A stretch of DNA of 64,000 bases from positions 1 through 64,000 of the forward strand of contig JAQIJD010000004.1 of the NCBI GenBank assembly GCA_036946415.1. Direction: 5' to 3'. This document shows positions 54,739-63,241 of this stretch, in pieces. How positions within the stretch are numbered: the first letter of the stretch is position 1; every line of letters begins with the position of its first letter. Below the pieces are notes generated by a model. That model had not been told where the DNA came from and did not search any database. It saw nothing but the letters and a program-made list of their open reading frames with translations. This DNA comes from Sphingomonas_Q fennica_A (GTDB lineage: Bacteria; Pseudomonadota; Alphaproteobacteria; Sphingomonadales; Sphingomonadaceae). A program made the position numbers and the translations under genes.

Positions 54739-57138
54739 TCAGCGGCCACCGAAGGTGAAGCGCGCCTGGATGCCGTAGACGCGCGGTTCGTTGTAGATCT
54801 TGGTGGTGGCGGTGACCGCGGGCGTGATGATGCCGCCCGCCGTCGCGAAGGTGCGGTTGAACACGTTGCGGACGAAGGCCGACACGTCCACGCCGGAACC
54901 ACCGATGCCGTTCAGCTCGGCGCGCAGGTTCGTCACCTTGTAGCCGTTCTCGATGCCGTTGGTGTCGAACGGCCGCTCCACGAACCACGTCTTGTCGGCA
55001 AAGAAGTAATTGGCGTTGAAGACGAACGTGCCGATGTCGTCGCCCAGCGGCCGGGCGTAGCGGAGGCCGCCGCCCAGCGTCCATTCGGGCGTATAGGAGA
55101 AGCGGTTGGCGACGGGATTGGTGCCCAGCAGCGGCACGAACACCGGTATCGCATCGAACCGGGTGTAGTAAGCGTCGGTATAGGCGCCGAAGCCGGACAG
55201 GGTGAGGCCGCCGAAGGTCAGCGCGCCGTCGAACTCGAAGCCGCGGATCGTCGCCTTGGCGGCGTTGATGATGAGGCTGTTGGGATCGTTGGCGGGATTG
55301 TTGTCGCCGTCGAAATTGCCGCCCGGCGTCAGCCCGCGCTGGATGTTGGCATATTCGCTCGTATAGGCGGACAGGTTGAAGCGCGCCCGCGCGCCGCGGC
55401 CCAGCGACCACTGACTCTTGATGCCCGCCTCATAGTCGGTGACCTTTTCCGGCTCGTAGCTTTCGTACGGGGCGAGCGAGGGGGCGAGACCGCTCTGGTT
55501 GAACCCGCCCGATCGATAGCCGCGCCGGTTGGTGACGTAGAGGAACAGCGCGCGGCTGACCTGATAGTCGAGGCCGAGCGTCCAGGTCGGCGCCTTGCTG
55601 CTCTCGCGGCCCTGGCGCCCGCCTGCGGTGCGGCAGCCGTCCTCGCCGGCGAAGCCCAGCGTCGACAGGCGGGTGATCGTGCAGCCGGACGATTTGTCCC
55701 ACGTATAGCGGAAGCCGGCATTGGCCTTCAGCCCGTCCGCCAGCGCGCCCAGATCATAGCCCACCTGCCCGAACAGCGCCTTGCTTTCGGTGGTGATGTA
55801 ATTCTCGTTGAAGCTCGGGAATTGGCCGGGGAAGATCGGCGCCAGCGTCCAGCCGCCGACCACGCCGTCGGGCTTGCTCTTCAGGTAGAAGCCGCCGACG
55901 ATCCAGTCGAGCTTGTCGTCCATCAGGCTGCCGAGCAGTTGCAGCTCGTCGCTCACCTGCGTGCTGTCGGCGCGCGAATAGCCGTCGCTCAGGCGCAGGC
56001 CCGATCCGTCGCCGTCGCGCCGGGCGACGATGTTGGTCGAACGGTAGCCGAAGATGTTCTTGATCGTCACCGCGCCCGCATCGAACGTCGTGGTGTTGGC
56101 GACGCCCCAGAAGTCGCGCCGCGACAGGGGCGAGATGCTGGTGTCGGTCACGCGCACGCCGCGCGCGCGCTGGTCGGCCAGCGCGATGTCGATGTCGCAG
56201 CCGCGCACGCCGCAATCGAAGAAGGGCCGCGCCGCGGCGGTGCGGGCATTGCCGCCGCCGGGCACGGCGGGGTTGGGGAAGGTGCCGTTGAGGATGGCGC
56301 CGGTGCCCGCCTCTCGCGCGCGATAATAATCGAAGACGGCGACGTTCTTCAGCCCTTCGACCGGCTCGGCGAGGACGGAGACGCGGATCGCATCGTTATG
56401 GATGTCGTCCAGATCGGGGCCGACGCCGATGTTGCGCGTGTATCCGTCGCGCCGCCACACCTGCCCCGCCACGCGGACGGCCAGCTTCTGGTCGATGATC
56501 GGCAGGTTGATGGCGCCTTCGATCTTGCGCTCGTCATAGCGGCCGAGCGTGCCTTCGACATAGCCTTCCAGATCGTAGACCGGCGCCTTGGCGTAGACGA
56601 GCAGCGCGCCGCCGGTGGTGTTGCGGCCGAACAGCGTGCCCTGCGGGCCTTTCAGCACCTGTAGCGATCCGATGTCGAAGGTCGGCAGCAGGCTGCCCTC
56701 GTTGGGCAGCGGCACGTCCTGGAAATAGGTGACGACGGCGGGCGCGCCGGCGCCGCTGACCGCCCGGCGCTGGCCGCGGATGACGAGCGTCGGCGTATCG
56801 CGCGAGCTTTGCGGGGCCACGTTCAGCCCCGGCGTCACCTGCGTCAGATCCTGCGTGCTGACGATCGACTTCTCGCGGATCATCGTGTCGTTGAAGGCGG
56901 TGACGGCGATCGGCACGGTCTGCGCGCTTTCCTCGCGCCGGCGGGCGGTGATGACGATGTCGGTGCCGGCCGCCTCGGTGCTGGGCTGGTCGATGCCGGC
57001 GGGCACGGTCGTGTCGCTCGGCACGGCGACCGCGCCGGAGGGCGCGGGCGCGGTCTGCGCGGCGGCGCTGCCGGCCGCGGCGGTAAGCGCGCTGCCCGCG
57101 AGCAGCGAGAGAAGGTGGAGATCGAACCGGCTACGCAT
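54739..57138 (-). CDS. TonB-dependent receptor (no STN domain)
   Basis: A 799-residue outer-membrane receptor. The ATG at 57138 follows AAGGGGG. A signal peptide ends near SAAA-QT, then DIVITARRREESAQTVPIAV as TonB box and plug start, RGQRRAVSGAGAPAVVTYFQ and VLKGPQGTLFGRNTTGGALL in the plug, and a barrel ending ARFTFGGR. It is a clear paralogue of the receptor at 58809, sharing RGQRR, PLPNEGSL/ALPNEGSL and the loop PFFDCG..GCD. It lacks the STN signalling domain of that paralogue and diverges from the sigma-factor gene. The ligand is unknown. Confidence 0.94.
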   Translation of the reverse strand: MRSRFDLHLLSLLAGSALTAAAGSAAAQTAPAPSGAVAVPSDTTVPAGIDQPSTEAAGTDIVITARRREESAQTVPIAVTAFNDTMIREKSIVSTQDLTQVTPGLNVAPQSSRDTPTLVIRGQRRAVSGAGAPAVVTYFQDVPLPNEGSLLPTFDIGSLQVLKGPQGTLFGRNTTGGALLVYAKAPVYDLEGYVEGTLGRYDERKIEGAINLPIIDQKLAVRVAGQVWRRDGYTRNIGVGPDLDDIHNDAIRVSVLAEPVEGLKNVAVFDYYRAREAGTGAILNGTFPNPAVPGGGNARTAAARPFFDCGVRGCDIDIALADQRARGVRVTDTSISPLSRRDFWGVANTTTFDAGAVTIKNIFGYRSTNIVARRDGDGSGLRLSDGYSRADSTQVSDELQLLGSLMDDKLDWIVGGFYLKSKPDGVVGGWTLAPIFPGQFPSFNENYITTESKALFGQVGYDLGALADGLKANAGFRYTWDKSSGCTITRLSTLGFAGEDGCRTAGGRQGRESSKAPTWTLGLDYQVSRALFLYVTNRRGYRSGGFNQSGLAPSLAPYESYEPEKVTDYEAGIKSQWSLGRGARARFNLSAYTSEYANIQRGLTPGGNFDGDNNPANDPNSLIINAAKATIRGFEFDGALTFGGLTLSGFGAYTDAYYTRFDAIPVFVPLLGTNPVANRFSYTPEWTLGGGLRYARPLGDDIGTFVFNANYFFADKTWFVERPFDTNGIENGYKVTNLRAELNGIGGSGVDVSAFVRNVFNRTFATAGGIITPAVTATTKIYNEPRVYGIQARFTFGGR

Positions 57139-57300
57139 GTCTTGCCCCCTTGTTGGTCATCCGCCGGCGCCTGCCTGTCCGCATGTGCGCCGCCACCCCC
57201 AAGACGCAGGCCGCGCCAACCCCCTCACGCCTCGACGAAATATTTATGACGGCGGACGGAACCGTGGCGCGGCGGCCGCGCATGGCCTATCCTGCCGGCC

Positions 57301-57810
57301 ATGGCGGGATGGACGGCACGGGCGACAGCGGGCGACGATCTGGCCGCCCTGCTGCCGCCGCTCCGCGCCTATATCGCCAAGCGCGCGCCCGGCCCCGATG
57401 CCGAGGATCTGGTGCAGGAGGTGATGCTCCGCCTCCACCAGCGCGGCACGGGCGACGAACCGATCGCCAACGTGCAGGGCTATCTGTTCCGCACCGCGGC
57501 GAGCGTGCTGGCCGATCACGCTCGCCGCCGCACCGTCCGCCGCGCCGGTGCGCACGACAGCCTCGAGGATCATGCCCATCCGGTTGAGGGATTGACGCCC
57601 GATCGCGTCTTGGAAGGCCGCGAGACGCTCGATCGCCTGATCGCCGCCATCGCCAAACTGGACGAGGGGACGAGGAACGTGTTCGTGCTGCACCGCTTCG
57701 AGGAGATGACCTATCCGGCCATCGCCCGCCACCTCGGCGTCTCGGTCAGCACCGTCGAGAAGCGGATCATGAAGGCGCTGCGCCATTTCGCGGAGCGGGG
57801 CCTGCCGTGA
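57301..57810 (+). CDS. ECF sigma factor, FecI-like
   Basis: A 169-residue extracytoplasmic-function sigma factor. Region 2 includes LRAYIAKRAPGPDAEDLVQE and VQGYLFRTAASVLADHARRR, and region 4 VFVLHRFEEMTYPAIARHLG plus VSVSTVEKRIMKALRHF. The size is typical for FecI. It would direct polymerase to the receptor genes when freed by the FecR protein, whose GTG overlaps its stop as GTGA. It lies 162 bases divergent from the receptor at 54739, which has a T-rich patch (AAATATTTATGA near 57239-57250) in the gap. Confidence 0.92.
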   Translation: MAGWTARATAGDDLAALLPPLRAYIAKRAPGPDAEDLVQEVMLRLHQRGTGDEPIANVQGYLFRTAASVLADHARRRTVRRAGAHDSLEDHAHPVEGLTPDRVLEGRETLDRLIAAIAKLDEGTRNVFVLHRFEEMTYPAIARHLGVSVSTVEKRIMKALRHFAERGLP

Positions 57811-58805
57811 GCGATCCGCGCGCCACCGCCGCCCGGCATTTCGCCCGCGCCCGCGCCGGCACCCCCGCCGATGCCGCGGCGCTGGCGGCGTGGCGCGCCG
57901 CCGATCCCGCGCACGAGCGCGCCTGGGACGAGACGGAGGCGCTGTGGGCGGCGCTGGGCGGCGCCGCGGCCGACCCGCGGATCGCCGGATTGCGGGCCGA
58001 GGCGCTGGCGCCGCGCGACCGGCGGCGGTGGTGGCCGGCGGCGGCCGCCGCGTCGCTGGCGGCGCTGGTGACGGGGGGCGCGCTTCTCCGCCCGCCGACA
58101 CCCCCGGCGGCGCCGGTGACGGCCGCCGCGCCCGATCCCCGCCCGGTCGAGCTTGCCGCCGCCGGAGGGCGGATCACCCGCCTGTCGCTGCCGGACGGAT
58201 CGCAGGCAGTGCTCGCACCGGCCGCCCGGCTGCGCCTCACCGGCTTCCCCCGCCGCCGCCAGGTCGAACTGCTGGCGGGCGCGGCGCTGTTCGAGGTCGC
58301 CAAGCGGCCCGCACCCTTCGTCGTCACCGCCGCGGGCACCGCCGTCACCGCGCTCGGGACGCGCTTCACGCTCGCGCGATCAGCCGGGCGGGTGACGATG
58401 GTGCTGGCCGAAGGCCGCGTCCGCGTCGCCCCCGTGGGCGCCGCGCCGCTGACGGTGACGGCCGGCACCGCGGTGGAGGTGGCGGGCGGCGTCGCCCGCG
58501 CCCGCCCCGCCGATGCCGCCGCCGACGCCGAATGGGCGGACGGCCGGCTGACCTTCGCCGCCGTGCCGCTGGGCGAGGCGGTCCGCCGCCTCAACCTCTA
58601 TGCGCCGCAGCGGATCGTGCTGGGCGATCCCGGCCTCGCCCGCCTGCCCGTCTCGGGCACTTTCAGGATCGATCGCGGCGGCGGCCTGCCCGCCACGCTC
58701 GCCGCCGCCGGCCTCGTCCGCATCGGCTCCGCTACCCCCGAGCGGGTCGTGCTGCTGCCGCCCGGTCCGGGGATGCCGGATCGGGACGGCGCCGGCCTGC
58801 GCTGA
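57807..58805 (+). CDS. FecR-type anti-sigma regulator
   Basis: A 332-residue membrane protein that holds or activates the sigma factor. The cytoplasmic DUF4880-like part (about 1-60) has AWRAADPAHERAWDETEALW. One transmembrane helix lies at about 74-94 (WWPAAAAASLAALVTGGALL). The periplasmic FecR domain (about 115-240) includes LPDGSQAVLAPAARLRL and VELLAGAALFEVAKRPAPF, and the C-terminal DUF4974-like part has LTFAAVPLGEAVRRLNLYAP. It is co-translated with the sigma gene (GTGA) and converges on the STN receptor with three bases between stops. Confidence 0.92.
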   Translation: MSDPRATAARHFARARAGTPADAAALAAWRAADPAHERAWDETEALWAALGGAAADPRIAGLRAEALAPRDRRRWWPAAAAASLAALVTGGALLRPPTPPAAPVTAAAPDPRPVELAAAGGRITRLSLPDGSQAVLAPAARLRLTGFPRRRQVELLAGAALFEVAKRPAPFVVTAAGTAVTALGTRFTLARSAGRVTMVLAEGRVRVAPVGAAPLTVTAGTAVEVAGGVARARPADAAADAEWADGRLTFAAVPLGEAVRRLNLYAPQRIVLGDPGLARLPVSGTFRIDRGGGLPATLAAAGLVRIGSATPERVVLLPPGPGMPDRDGAGLR

Positions 58806-58808
58806 CCG

Positions 58809-61328
58809 TCACCACCCCCGCCGCGCGCGCAGGCCGATCGTGCGCGGTGCGGCGTAGATCAGCGTCGCGGTGGTGATCGCCGGTGTCGTCGCCCCGCCGC
58901 CGATCGCATAGGTGCGGTCGAGCAGGTTGCGCGCGAACAGCGCGATCGACAAGGCCCCGCCCGGCGCCGCCCAGCCGGCCTCGGCGTCGATCACCCCGTA
59001 GGAGGGCTGGATGCCGTAATCGTCGTCACGGCGGACGCCGTACCAGATGCGCGCCTGCGCCCTCGCATTGATTGAGGCGTGGGCGGTGCCGCCGCCCGCC
59101 GGCGTCTCGTATCGGGCACCCGCCGCCAGCGTCCAGCGCGGCAGGTAGGAAAATCGGTCCGCCTTCGGGTCCGCGCCGACTAGCGCCAAATAGGCTGGCG
59201 GCACCGCGAATTCGCTGTAGCGTGCATGAGCCAGCGTGCCGGACAGCGAGAGCGTGAGCCCGTGCGCCGGCATCACCCGCCCCGCCGCCTCCGCCCCGGA
59301 AACGCGCGCGCGGGCGGCGTTCAGGATGATCGCGGTGGCGTCGTTCAGCGGATCGCGGTCGCCATCGAAATCGTCGGGCAGGGTGATGGCGCGCTGGATG
59401 TCGCGATAGCGGCCGGTGAACAGGCTGGCGGACAGCGCATAGGGCAGGCCCGCCCACGCCCCGTCCGCCTTCCAGCCGATCTCGGCATCGTGCAGCGTCT
59501 CGGGGCGATAGGCCTGATAGGCGGCAAGCGACGCGGCGAGGCGCGGCGTGTTGAGGCCCGCCGGGCGATAGGCGCGCCTTATCGTCAGATAGGCCATGCC
59601 GCCCGCCACCCGCGCATCCAGCCCCAGCGTCCATGTGGTCGCGGCGGATCGGATGCGGAGCGTGCCGGTGCAGGCGGCGCGGCCGGCGGCGGCGCCCGGC
59701 GGCGGGGCGATCGTGCAATCGGCGATCCGGTCCCACGTTCGCCGGAGCCCGATCGTGGCACGCGGGCTGCGGCCGGCGAAGGGGCGCCAGTGGAGTTCGC
59801 CGAACAGCGCGCGGCTGTCGAGCCGCTCGTAGCGCCCGGTCAGCACCCGTGGGTGCGCCGGCGTCACCGTCGATCCGGTCAGCACCACATTGTCGCCATC
59901 GGGGGCGTTGACCAGCCGGATCGCGCCCGCCACCCCGTCCAGCCGGCCGGAGGGCGCGCGATAGAGCAATTGCACCTCCGCGCTCGTCTGCGCGCGCGAT
60001 CGGCTGCGGTCGAAATCGCGGATGGCGAGCGGCGTGCCGTCCACGTCGTGGCGATCGTCGGCACGCACCTGCCGGTAGCCGATCAGCAGCCGGCCCCGCC
60101 ACGGCCCCTCCCCCGCCTTCGTATCCGCCGCCACGCCGAACAGCCGCCGCCGCGCGCGCTGCGCCACGTCGATCCGCGTCGAACGCACGCCGCGCGCCTG
60201 CTGGTCGGCGAGCGCCGCATCGACATCGCAGCCGGGCGTGCCGCAATCGAAGAAGGGGGCGTTCTCCGGCAGGCGCGCGGTGCCGCCCGTCACCACCGCC
60301 GGCGGGTTGGGATAGACGCCGCGCACGATGTCCGCCACGCCCGCCTCGTCCGCCGCCAGCCAGTCGATCGTGACGCGCTGGCTGAGCGCGGCGCCGGCGC
60401 GCAGATCGACCAGCAGCCGCGCGGCATCGCTGTGCACGTCGTCCAGCCGCCGGTCGTTGGCGAGGTCGCGCACGAAGCCGCGCCGGCGGGCGCGCTGGCC
60501 GGACAGGCGCGCCGACAGGACCGGCCCGCGGACGAGATCGACGCCGCCCTCCAGGATCGTCTGGCGATAGCTGCCGATCGTGAGTTCGGCGAAGTCGCCC
60601 GCGCCCGGGGCGGCGGGATCGAGCAGCAGCGCCCCGCCGGTGGCGTTGCGACCGAACACGGTGCCCTGCGGCCCGCGCAGCACCTGCACCGAGGCGAGAT
60701 CGTAGAGCGGGATCAGCGATCCCTCGTTGGGCAGCGCAATGCCGGCGAAATAGGTGATGACCGGCAGGCGCAGATCGTCCCCCACCGGGCGGCGCTGGCC
60801 GCGGATCGCGATCAGGGGGCTGACCCCGTTGATCTGCGACGTGGCGACGAGGCCCGGCACCGCCACCGCCAGATCGTCCAGCCGGCGGATCTGCCGTTCG
60901 CCGAGCAGGCCGGGGCCAAGCACCGTCATCGAGATCGGCACGTCGCGCTCCGCCTCGTCGATGCGGCGGGCCTGCACCGTCACGCTCTCGGGCTCGGCCG
61001 GCGGGGCGGGCGGCGGCGGGGCCGGCGCGATCACGTAGCGGCCTGGGCCGGCCGAACGCACGATCAGCCCGCGCCCGCGGACCAGCCGGCGCAACGCCGC
61101 CCCGGCCGAAAGCCGTCCGCGCAGCCGATAGCGGCCGGCCGGCGGGGCGGCCGCGATCAGCACCTCGACCCCGGTCTGGCGCGAAAGCTGGCCGACCGCC
61201 TCGGCCAGCCCGTCCGCCGCGATCGACAAGTGCGGCGGGGCGGCGGCGAGCGGTGCCGCCGCCGCCCACAGCAGCGCCGCGCCCGCGATCGTCCAGCATC
61301 GTTGCCCGCTTCCCAAGCCGTGCCGCAT
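58809..61328 (-). CDS. TonB-dependent receptor with STN signalling domain (FecA-like)
   Basis: An 839-residue outer-membrane receptor-transducer. After a signal peptide (about 1-30) an STN domain at about 33-88 (DGLAEAVGQLSRQTGVEVLI, ALRRLVRGRGLIV) would touch the FecR protein in the periplasm. A Pro-rich linker, TonB box region SVTVQARR, plug (VLRGPQGTVFGRNATGGALL) and barrel follow, ending TIGLRARRGW. It and the receptor at 54739 are paralogues and bracket the sigma/anti-sigma genes. Ligand binding here is expected to switch on the sigma factor. The ATG at 61328 is used. Confidence 0.94.
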   Translation of the reverse strand: MRHGLGSGQRCWTIAGAALLWAAAAPLAAAPPHLSIAADGLAEAVGQLSRQTGVEVLIAAAPPAGRYRLRGRLSAGAALRRLVRGRGLIVRSAGPGRYVIAPAPPPPAPPAEPESVTVQARRIDEAERDVPISMTVLGPGLLGERQIRRLDDLAVAVPGLVATSQINGVSPLIAIRGQRRPVGDDLRLPVITYFAGIALPNEGSLIPLYDLASVQVLRGPQGTVFGRNATGGALLLDPAAPGAGDFAELTIGSYRQTILEGGVDLVRGPVLSARLSGQRARRRGFVRDLANDRRLDDVHSDAARLLVDLRAGAALSQRVTIDWLAADEAGVADIVRGVYPNPPAVVTGGTARLPENAPFFDCGTPGCDVDAALADQQARGVRSTRIDVAQRARRRLFGVAADTKAGEGPWRGRLLIGYRQVRADDRHDVDGTPLAIRDFDRSRSRAQTSAEVQLLYRAPSGRLDGVAGAIRLVNAPDGDNVVLTGSTVTPAHPRVLTGRYERLDSRALFGELHWRPFAGRSPRATIGLRRTWDRIADCTIAPPPGAAAGRAACTGTLRIRSAATTWTLGLDARVAGGMAYLTIRRAYRPAGLNTPRLAASLAAYQAYRPETLHDAEIGWKADGAWAGLPYALSASLFTGRYRDIQRAITLPDDFDGDRDPLNDATAIILNAARARVSGAEAAGRVMPAHGLTLSLSGTLAHARYSEFAVPPAYLALVGADPKADRFSYLPRWTLAAGARYETPAGGGTAHASINARAQARIWYGVRRDDDYGIQPSYGVIDAEAGWAAPGGALSIALFARNLLDRTYAIGGGATTPAITTATLIYAAPRTIGLRARRGW

Positions 61329-61426
61329 AGCCGAAATCGCTCATGCGCGCAGCGGCCATTTCGGGCGCGTTGCGGCCGGTGCCACGCTGGGGCTATCGCC
61401 GCACACCGGCACGAAGGACGACGATC

Positions 61427-61792
61427 ATGGCAGGCGAACATGCGGCGGACGACCGCGATCTGACGATCCGCGACTGGCACGCCCATTTCTATTTCGATGC
61501 CGACGAGGCGGAGGAGGCAGGCGCCGTCGCCCGCGCGCTGCACGCCGCGCTGGGCGTGCCGATGGGCCGCGTCCACACCCGCCCCGTCGGCCCCCACCCC
61601 CGGGGAAGCTGCCAGATGACGATCGACCGCCAGCGGCTGATCGCGGCGCTGGAATGGCTGACCGCGCATCGCGGCCGTTTCACCATCTTCCTCCATCCCA
61701 ATACCGGCGACGATCTGGCCGATCACACCGCGCACATGATGTGGATGGGGCCGAGCGAGACGCTGGATACGTCGCAGTTCGTGCGGCGCTGA
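61427..61792 (+). CDS. DOPA 4,5-dioxygenase family protein
   Basis: A 121-residue protein of the DOPA 4,5-dioxygenase family, small iron-dependent ring-cleaving-like enzymes whose bacterial members are mostly uncharacterised. Conserved His clusters are IRDWHAHFYFD, VHTRPVGPHPRGSCQM and HPNTGDDLADHTAHMMW. No further domain is present. The ATG at 61427 lies just before the first motif; an upstream in-frame ATG at 61343 would add an unlikely 28-residue Arg-rich leader. It diverges from the STN receptor gene. Confidence 0.86.
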   Translation: MAGEHAADDRDLTIRDWHAHFYFDADEAEEAGAVARALHAALGVPMGRVHTRPVGPHPRGSCQMTIDRQRLIAALEWLTAHRGRFTIFLHPNTGDDLADHTAHMMWMGPSETLDTSQFVRR

Positions 61793-61866
61793 CCGCGGAT
61801 CGCCCGCCATCGGCGGCAGCGCGAAGCGCTTCCACCGCGCAGGATCAGCCTCTAAGAGCCTGCCCC

Positions 61867-62985
61867 ATGACCCTCTCCCCCGGCCTCCTGCCCGAAGGAC
61901 TGCGCGATCGGCTGCCCCCGCAGGCGGAGGCGGCGTCGCGCCTGTTGCACCGCGTGATCGTGGCGATCGGCGCCAACGGCTACGATCGCGTCTCGCCCCC
62001 GCTCGTCGAGTTCGAGGAGAGCCTGATCGGCCGGCTGAAGTCGGCACGGGCGCAGGATCTGCTGCGCGCGGTCGATCCGCTGTCGCAGCGCACGCTCGCC
62101 TTCCGGCCGGACATCACCGCGCAGGTCGGGCGGATCGCCGCCACCCGCATGGCGCACGCCCCGCGCCCGCTGCGCCTCGCCTACGGCGGCCCGGTGCTGA
62201 AGCTGCGCGCCAGCCAGCTCCGCCCCGAACGCGAGCTGACGCAGGCCGGCGCCGAGCTGATCGGCGCGGACGACGTGGGCGCGGTGATCGAGCTGCTGTC
62301 GGTCGCGATCGAGGCGCTGGAGGCGGCGGGCGTGACCCGCCTGACGATCGATCTGACCCTGCCCGATCTGGTCGAGACGCTGGCCGCCGGCCCGCTGCCG
62401 CTGGGCGCCGGCGATGTCGATGCCGTCCGCACCCTGCTGGACGGCAAGGATGCCGGCGGCCTCGCCGCGCTGGGGGCGGATGCCTATCTGCCGCTGGTCC
62501 AGGCCGCCGGCCCCTTCGCGCCCGCGCTGGAGCGCCTGCGCGCGCTCGATCTGGGCGGGGCGATCGACGGCCGTCTGGCGGCGCTCGATGCGATCGCCGC
62601 CGCCATCGGCGACCGCGCGACGCTGACGCTCGACCCCACCGAACGGCACGGCTTCGAATATCAGAGCTGGATCGGCTTTTCCTTCTTCGCCGACGGCCTG
62701 TCGGGCGAGATCGGCCGCGGCGGCAGCTATGCGGTGATGCACGGCGCGGGCCGGGAGGAGCCGGCGGTGGGCTTCTCGCTCTACGTCGATCCGCTGGTCG
62801 ATGCCGGGCTGGGGCAGGAGCCGCGCCGCCGCCTGTTCGTACCCGCCGGCACCGATCCCGCCTTGCCCCGCGCGCTGCGCCGCGAAGGCTGGACGACGAT
62901 CGCCGGCCACGGCCCCGCAGACAGTGCCGCCGCCCACGGCTGCGCCTTCCAGATCGAGGACGGGCGCATCCTGCCGGTGGTGTGA
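61867..62985 (+). CDS. hisZ: ATP phosphoribosyltransferase regulatory subunit
   Basis: A 372-residue histidyl-tRNA-synthetase-like protein without the anticodon-binding domain, which activates the short form of HisG in histidine synthesis. Class II aaRS motifs are present in degenerate form: RVSPPLVEFEESLIGRL, QRTLAFRPDITAQVGRIA (motif 2 region) and YGGPVLKLRASQLRPERELT. Late in the protein GFEYQSWIGFSFFADGLSGE and GRGGSYAVM correspond to the His-A region. No hisG is adjacent. The ATG at 61867 starts MTLSPGLLPEGLRDRLPP, as in other members. Confidence 0.93.
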   Translation: MTLSPGLLPEGLRDRLPPQAEAASRLLHRVIVAIGANGYDRVSPPLVEFEESLIGRLKSARAQDLLRAVDPLSQRTLAFRPDITAQVGRIAATRMAHAPRPLRLAYGGPVLKLRASQLRPERELTQAGAELIGADDVGAVIELLSVAIEALEAAGVTRLTIDLTLPDLVETLAAGPLPLGAGDVDAVRTLLDGKDAGGLAALGADAYLPLVQAAGPFAPALERLRALDLGGAIDGRLAALDAIAAAIGDRATLTLDPTERHGFEYQSWIGFSFFADGLSGEIGRGGSYAVMHGAGREEPAVGFSLYVDPLVDAGLGQEPRRRLFVPAGTDPALPRALRREGWTTIAGHGPADSAAAHGCAFQIEDGRILPVV

Positions 62986-63017
62986 CGCGCGCTCGGTCGG
63001 CCGCTGCCCCGCGTGTC

Positions 63018-63090
63018 CCTCGACTTCGCTCGGGGCGAACGGGTGGGGCCGCCCTTCCTTCATCCCCGTTCGCTCCGAGCGAAGTCGAGG
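63018..63090. repeat. REP-like inverted repeat, copy 2 (26-base arms)
   Basis: Arms at 63018-63043 and 63065-63090 are complementary with one mismatch around a 21-base loop. They share the core TCGACTTCGCTCGG with the copy at 22982-23072. It lies between hisZ and purA. The rest of 62986-63241 has no gene or recognisable site. Confidence 0.88.
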
Positions 63091-63241
63091 AGCAGGCGCA
63101 GCGCCCGCCCCACGTTCTTGACTTGGCCGCCCCCACGCGCCATTCGCGCCCCGGCCCCTTCCGGGCCGCTATCCAGCCCGGCCGCCGAGTCCTGTCGAAG
63201 GGCGGCTTCGGGTCTACCGTGGCAGGCGGGGAATCATATCC

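Noticed and set aside
59226..61463. A long plus-strand open frame opposite the STN receptor
   Set aside because: Same reason: a shadow of the receptor's codon usage, without motifs.
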